From the NCBI GenBank assembly GCA_938015925.1, contig CALLVY010000772.1, positions 1 through 37,814 of the forward strand: DNA of 37,814 bases, in the 5' to 3' direction. Below the pieces are notes generated by a model. It made no database searches and had not been told where the DNA came from. It was given only the letters and a program-made list of their open reading frames with translations. Position numbers and translations under genes: made by a program. Source of the DNA: an uncultured Saprospiraceae bacterium. Lineage in GTDB: Bacteria > Bacteroidota > Bacteroidia > Chitinophagales > Saprospiraceae. Positions within the stretch are counted from its first letter, which is position 1. Each line of letters opens with the position of its first letter. This document shows, one piece after another, positions 32,961-37,814 of this stretch.

Positions 32961-35900
32961 ATGAAATGGACTGCTATCTTTAAGACCTTTCTGACTATTA
33001 CTCTTTTGAGTAGTCAAATGCTTTTTGCCCAAACTCCAATTAATTTAGATATACAAATTAGCAGCGGAGCAGATGATGCAGAAGAATACGCCTCCGGCTT
33101 TGTAACGCTCTCTAGCTCTGATATCGAAATGGTAGACGAAGGCGGCAATGAACTGACTGTCGGATTTCGTTTTCAAAACGTCCTGCTTCCAGCCAATGCG
33201 ACCATCAATCAAGCTTACCTCCAATTCTACGTGGATGAAGTTACTGTTGGAACAACCGACCTCAATATCTTTGGCGATGCCGCAGGAAACTCTGCACCCT
33301 TTGCCCTTACACAAGCCAATATTTCTGGAAGAAATGCAACCAATGCTTCCGCCAATTGGCTACCCAATTCCTGGCTCAGTTTAAATGCCGCTGGTCCCGA
33401 CCAAAGGTCTCCGGATATTGCAGCTATTGTGCAAGAGATCGTCGGTATTCCTGGTTGGACAGAAGGAAATGCGATGTCCTTTATTATTCAAGGATCTGGT
33501 CTGCGGACTGCGATTGCTTTTAATAAAAACCCTAATCTGGCAGCAAGACTTATCATCGAAGCAGAAGGAACCGTCACTCCTCCTGGGCCAGTCGTAGGAA
33601 TTGTGATTAATGAAATTGCTCCTTTTGGTTCCAACTATCAAGACATCAATGGGAAAAGTGAAGACTGGGTAGAGCTGTATAATACGACCAACCAAACAAT
33701 CCAATTGGGAGGTTTGTTTTTGTCTGATAAATTAAGCGAACTCGACAAATGGGAAATCCCGGCAGGACTGAGTATTGCTCCAGGTGCTTACCTTACTTTT
33801 TTTACCGACGGTGATCCGGAAGATGGAATATTGCATGCTGATTTTTCTCTAAAAGCTGGTGGCGAATCTATTGCGATTTCTCAGATGACCGCCAATGGTT
33901 TGGAAATTATCGATTCCTATACCTTCCCTGAAACAGCCTTTGAATCTACTCATGCGCGAATTCCAAATGCGACTGGCGACTTTGTAAATGTAGGTACCCC
34001 TTCCGCCAATGCCAACAATGATGGTTCGTTACTTTATTTGGAATCCCCAGAAATATTATTACCAAGTTCAATTTATCAAGGAACGCAATTTTTAGAAATT
34101 TCTCATCCAGATCCGGCCGTCACTATTTATTATACCCTAGACGGTTCCGATCCTGATCAAAATAGCCTCAGCTATTCGGGGCCTGTTCTTATTACAGAAA
34201 CCGCTGCGGTAAGAGCTATTGCTGCCAAGCCAGGCTACGCCAATAGTGCACCAGATAATGAAGCTTATTTGATTGATGAAAATCCAAATATGGATGTCAT
34301 TTTCATTACCTCTGATCCTGATAATTTTTTCGATGACGAAATAGGAATCTATGTAGATGGTACCAATGGAGTAGAGGCCTACTGTGCTACCTATCCAGTG
34401 AATTGGGCTAGAGATTGGGAACGACCTGCCAACTTTAAAATGTTCCAACCAGACGGAACCCTACTTTGGGATGTCAATGCAGGAGTTGAAATCAATGGTG
34501 CTTGTAGTCGGAACAATGCAATGAAGAGTCTTGGGATTTCGCTTCGCACCAAAGAATATGGAGATGGCGCTATTGAATATAATTTGTATCCAGAAAGAAC
34601 ACACGCTGATTTTCAGCGCTTGAAATTGAGAAACTCGGGACAGGATTTTTTCAGAATGGGTTTTAGAGATATGTTGACGCAAAATTTAATTGCCGGACAA
34701 GTAGATATTCAAACTCAATCAGGAATCCCAGCTATCGTATTTCTAAACGGAGAATTTTGGGGATTACACAACTTAAGAGAAAAATACTCAGGAGAATATT
34801 TCGAAGCCATTTATGATGTAGATGAAGATGATTTGGATATCCTGAAAAGTCCAGGTTTGGATTGGGTGGATGTAAAAAAAGGATCGACTGCTATTTATGA
34901 TGACTTGTTTGCTTTTATGCAAGGCGCCGACCTAAACGATCCTGCTAGTATGGCACGTTTTGAAGAAGAAGTTGATGTCAATGAATTTTTGAATTACTGG
35001 ATTGCCATGACTTATCTTGCCAATTACGATTGGCCAGCCAATAACCTCACCATCTGGAGAGAAAGAAAAGACGGCGCTAAATGGCGCTACTGTATGGCTG
35101 ACACCGACGGAAGTACGCAAAATAATCTTACCCCAGATGCCAATCCTGAGTTTAATACCCTGGCTTTGATCTCTGAAGCGAATAGCACCTCTTGGCCAAA
35201 CCATAGCAATAGTACCTTATTCCTCCGCAAGCTTTTGGAAAGACCAGATTATCGGGCGGAATGGATTCAAAGGTCTTGTAGTTTTATGGAATTGATTTAC
35301 AATAGCCCAAGAGTAAATGCGATGACCGATGAAGTGGCCAATTTATACGAACCCAATATTCCTCGCCACCTCAACAAGTGGGGGAATGGAAATGCCATGG
35401 GCGGAAGTATTTTCTCTTGGCAACAATGGATAGATCTTTACAAAAACTTCTTTGAAGAAAGACCCGACTACTACCGAGGATTTATGGACAACCAATATGG
35501 CCTCAATGGAGAATATGACTTGACGGTTAATTTCGATGCCAACTCTGGCGGAAAGGTTTTGATCAATTGGAATACCATGGATTTGCCTTTCAATTACACC
35601 GGAACCTATATGGCCAATGTCCCCGTTCGACTAACTGCCGAAGCAGACAATGGCTACACCTTTTTATACTGGCTGGAAACAGGAGAAACCAACCCCGTGA
35701 TTGACTTTGTCTCTTCTAACAATGCGACCCTGACACCAATCTTTGGAACCGGAAATTGTACGCCCGGAGATTCTTGTAATGATGGCGACGATTGTACCGA
35801 GAATGATATTTTTGATGCCAACTGTGATTGTAGCGGAACCTTTGTGGATACAGATGGAGATGGCATTTGTGATGCGGAAGATCAGTGCGAAGGATTCGAT

Positions 35901-36860
35901 GACAATAATGACCAAAACAATAATGGCATTCCTGACGATTGTGAGCCAGTCTGTACCGATGTCGACATGGACGGAGTCTGTGCAGTAGATGATTGTGATG
36001 ACAATGATCCAGCGATTCCTGCGACACCAGGAAACAGCTGTGATGATGGCAATGCGCTAACGAATAATGATAGGATCTTAGCCGATGGATGTACTTGCCA
36101 AGGCACGCTTATTCCAACTGGAAATTATTGCGACGCCTTTGGAGATTTCCCTTGGCACGAATGGATTGCCAATGTAAAATTCAATGAAATTGATTATGCC
36201 AGTGGCAAAAGCAGGTATTCCAATTCTTTGGCGGTATCGACGGAGATTTATCCAGGAGATACTTATTCCATCGAATTGACCACGGGTTATAGTTGGGACA
36301 CTTATGACGAATATTGGAGTATTTGGATTGATTTGAATAATGATAGAATTTTTGATCCAGTGACAGAACTCGTTTACTCGGGCATGTTGAACGCTCCGGC
36401 TTTGGGTACTTTCAGTGCGACCTTGGCGGCGGATGTTACGCTTCCTGATTTTGTAGAAACGGGAGAGCTTTCGAGAATGAGAATTGCGATGCAAAGAGGA
36501 TCTGTACAAACGGACCCTTGTGTGATTCTTACTTTTGGAGAAGTAGAAGATTACAGTGTGGTACTTGGAGCCACGATTATTAATCGGGTAAGTCCGAAAA
36601 ACAATAAGGAATTGCTCGTCTATCCTGTGCCAGCACATGATCTCGTAAGCATTGATCTTCCGAATACCGTTGGCATCAAAAAAATGAGAGTACTTACGGC
36701 CACCGGAACGGAGGTTTATCAAACCAGTGGCTTGGAAGTATTAGAAGAAAGAATGGTTTTGAATGTGAGCGATTGGCCAGAAGGTTTGTACTTTATTCAA
36801 GTAGAAGTGGATGCCGGGAAGTGGCGCTTTGGGAAGATGATTGTCACTGGGAATAAGTAA
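32961..36860 (+). CDS. large secreted CotH kinase-like protein with T9SS sorting domain
   Basis: A 1299-residue secreted multidomain protein. Order: signal peptide (1-23), a beta-sandwich (25-205), lamin-tail domain (about 213-320, VINEIAPFGSN ... EDWVELYN), chitobiase C-terminal-like domain (about 360-430, VTIYYTLDGSDP), CotH kinase domain (about 444-800), InlB-B-like repeat (about 850-925), thrombospondin type 3-like Ca-binding repeats rich in Asp and Cys (about 940-1010, DTDGDGICDAEDQCEG), a GEVED-type domain (about 1054-1200, ending FGEVEDYSV), and a T9SS type A sorting domain to the end. In the CotH part, Asn694-Asn695 in ANNLTIW and Asp714/Asp716 in ADTDGS match the positions of catalytic and metal-binding residues in CotH kinases. 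CotH of spores phosphorylates proteins outside the cell; the target here is unknown. Monocistronic with its own terminator. Confidence 0.87.
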   Translation: MKWTAIFKTFLTITLLSSQMLFAQTPINLDIQISSGADDAEEYASGFVTLSSSDIEMVDEGGNELTVGFRFQNVLLPANATINQAYLQFYVDEVTVGTTDLNIFGDAAGNSAPFALTQANISGRNATNASANWLPNSWLSLNAAGPDQRSPDIAAIVQEIVGIPGWTEGNAMSFIIQGSGLRTAIAFNKNPNLAARLIIEAEGTVTPPGPVVGIVINEIAPFGSNYQDINGKSEDWVELYNTTNQTIQLGGLFLSDKLSELDKWEIPAGLSIAPGAYLTFFTDGDPEDGILHADFSLKAGGESIAISQMTANGLEIIDSYTFPETAFESTHARIPNATGDFVNVGTPSANANNDGSLLYLESPEILLPSSIYQGTQFLEISHPDPAVTIYYTLDGSDPDQNSLSYSGPVLITETAAVRAIAAKPGYANSAPDNEAYLIDENPNMDVIFITSDPDNFFDDEIGIYVDGTNGVEAYCATYPVNWARDWERPANFKMFQPDGTLLWDVNAGVEINGACSRNNAMKSLGISLRTKEYGDGAIEYNLYPERTHADFQRLKLRNSGQDFFRMGFRDMLTQNLIAGQVDIQTQSGIPAIVFLNGEFWGLHNLREKYSGEYFEAIYDVDEDDLDILKSPGLDWVDVKKGSTAIYDDLFAFMQGADLNDPASMARFEEEVDVNEFLNYWIAMTYLANYDWPANNLTIWRERKDGAKWRYCMADTDGSTQNNLTPDANPEFNTLALISEANSTSWPNHSNSTLFLRKLLERPDYRAEWIQRSCSFMELIYNSPRVNAMTDEVANLYEPNIPRHLNKWGNGNAMGGSIFSWQQWIDLYKNFFEERPDYYRGFMDNQYGLNGEYDLTVNFDANSGGKVLINWNTMDLPFNYTGTYMANVPVRLTAEADNGYTFLYWLETGETNPVIDFVSSNNATLTPIFGTGNCTPGDSCNDGDDCTENDIFDANCDCSGTFVDTDGDGICDAEDQCEGFDDNNDQNNNGIPDDCEPVCTDVDMDGVCAVDDCDDNDPAIPATPGNSCDDGNALTNNDRILADGCTCQGTLIPTGNYCDAFGDFPWHEWIANVKFNEIDYASGKSRYSNSLAVSTEIYPGDTYSIELTTGYSWDTYDEYWSIWIDLNNDRIFDPVTELVYSGMLNAPALGTFSATLAADVTLPDFVETGELSRMRIAMQRGSVQTDPCVILTFGEVEDYSVVLGATIINRVSPKNNKELLVYPVPAHDLVSIDLPNTVGIKKMRVLTATGTEVYQTSGLEVLEERMVLNVSDWPEGLYFIQVEVDAGKWRFGKMIVTGNK

Positions 36861-36892
36861 GCACTTTTTTTAAAATCAAAAAAGTAAAAAGG

Positions 36893-36930
36893 ACACCGAG
36901 ATATCAATAAGATGTTTCGGTGTTTTTTTT
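36893..36930 (+). terminator. terminator of the CotH gene
   Basis: Stem ACACCGA/TCGGTGT (36893-36899 with 36917-36923) followed by a run of eight T. The rest of the spacer to 37224 holds no further recognised signal. Confidence 0.85.
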
Positions 36931-37224
36931 GAAATAAAATCTCGATTTTTCAGTAAAGTTATAAGGCCTGTTTCTGTGCTAGTAGTATTGGGCTAAGTAT
37001 TTTTTTGCGTGGATACCTAGGTTTATCTTGGTACCCATTTATTTCTATGTTTTAAAAACAATTTTTTTTCCTAACTTTAAGCATAGTCTATTAAGTACCT
37101 TACTGGCCGAATTTTTTTACTAAAACTATAAGATCTAATTGCTCCATTTGTCGATATCGATACCTGGACAAACCTTGTGTGAGTTTACACCTGGTCTATT
37201 AGTTAATAATTTAAATCCGAAAAG

Positions 37225-37814
37225 ATGAAACTCCTTAGCCCTTTATTCCTTCTCTTATTTCCCTTCTTCCTTCATGCTCAAGATTGCAATTGTGAAAGCA
37301 ATTTTAATTGGGTAAAGAAAACCTTCGAAGAAAACGATGCAGGTTTTGCCTATATCCTCGAAGTTAAGGGACAAAGCGAATATGAAAGTCACAATAGTTT
37401 TTATCAAGAGAAAGTGAAAAATATCGCAGATAAAGGAAAGTGTATGGAAACGCTTTACGAGTGGATGACCTTTTTTCGTTCTGGGCATATTGCCATCAAT
37501 CCTATGAGTTCGATGAGTGATTCAGGGGAGGAAAAAGAGGCCAGTAAAAAAGAAATTATTAAAGCCTTTAAGGACTGGGAAAAAATGGAAGTGGACGTCG
37601 ATGAATTCCGGAAGTATCTTGGGACTCAAGAGAATCCAGGATATGAAGGGATCTACCGATCGGGTCAATATCTGATTGGAGTGAAAAAGGTGGAACAGGA
37701 ATACATCGGTTTTATCATCGAAGCGGATGGCGTGTATTGGACAGAAGGGCAAGTGAAAATGAGAATAAAAGCCGACGGTTCGGTGGTGTATTATATGAGA
37801 GATCATTCTGGTAG
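37225..37814 (+). CDS. S41 peptidase-like secreted protein, N-terminal part
   Basis: An open frame from the ATG at 37225 that runs off the window end after 196 codons. A signal peptide (MKLLSPLFLLLFPFFLHAQD) precedes a mature region starting CNCESNFNWVKKTFEENDAGFAY and containing MTFFRSGHIAI, the pattern of the N-terminal helical domain of Bacteroidetes S41 (tail-specific/C-terminal processing) peptidases. The serine-lysine catalytic part would lie beyond the window, so activity cannot be judged. It begins about 295 nt after the CotH terminator, as a separate unit. Confidence 0.75.
   Translation, partial: MKLLSPLFLLLFPFFLHAQDCNCESNFNWVKKTFEENDAGFAYILEVKGQSEYESHNSFYQEKVKNIADKGKCMETLYEWMTFFRSGHIAINPMSSMSDSGEEKEASKKEIIKAFKDWEKMEVDVDEFRKYLGTQENPGYEGIYRSGQYLIGVKKVEQEYIGFIIEADGVYWTEGQVKMRIKADGSVVYYMRDHSG

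Noticed and set aside
35654-36106. Several overlapping leftward open frames opposite the CotH gene
   Set aside because: They are mirror frames of the Asp/Cys-rich Ca-binding repeats, whose regular codons keep the other strand open.

Overview
The window looks like a chromosomal segment of an AT-rich Bacteroidota, most likely Saprospiria (Lewinella/Haliscomenobacter-like). The reasons are the many secreted proteins ending in a type IX secretion (T9SS) sorting domain, CHAT-TPR proteins, Bacteroidetes-type TAnnTTTG promoter boxes, and a CotH/lamin-tail/GEVED secreted giant. The taxon is an inference; no rRNA, tRNA, CRISPR array or transposase was seen.

Layout. 1-4.2 kb: end of a thioredoxin-fold gene, a small secreted protein, a YgiQ-type radical SAM protein and a CPBP membrane protease. 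4.4-11.1 kb: two tandem arylsulfotransferase-like T9SS proteins facing a heparinase II/III-like T9SS lyase across a shared terminator, which suggests handling of sulfated polymers at the cell surface. 11.4-28 kb: the most unusual part, two copies of one divergent module. Each copy has, leftward, small secreted T9SS proteins plus a membrane-anchored periplasmic TPR-CHAT (caspase-like) protein and, rightward, an ECF-type sigma factor plus a single-pass anti-sigma-like TPR protein. Between the copies lie a decayed T9SS gene, a lipoprotein and a TIR-FISUMP fusion. 28.6-37.8 kb: more T9SS cargo (a galactose-binding-like protein, a cadherin-like protein, a 1299-residue CotH kinase-like protein), a frameshifted small gene, and the start of an S41 peptidase-like gene cut by the window end.

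Main hunt result. A composite element (an A7-8 tract, 11-14 nt, then ATTACCTTTT) lies about 35 nt before both sigma genes. It also lies about 215 nt before two of the secreted-protein genes and directly after the second anti-sigma-like gene; a core-only copy precedes the third secreted-protein gene. Every copy placed before a gene points toward that gene. I infer that it is the promoter of an autoregulated sigma regulon that includes the secreted proteins and CHAT genes. Two of these transcripts would begin with closely related structured leaders: a three-way-junction-like fold, then a hairpin with an invariant GGUUGUGGCU loop. A workable model is that the CHAT protein senses or processes something in the periplasm and controls the TPR anti-sigma, releasing the sigma factor. 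This model is inference from gene content, topology and shared upstream sequence.
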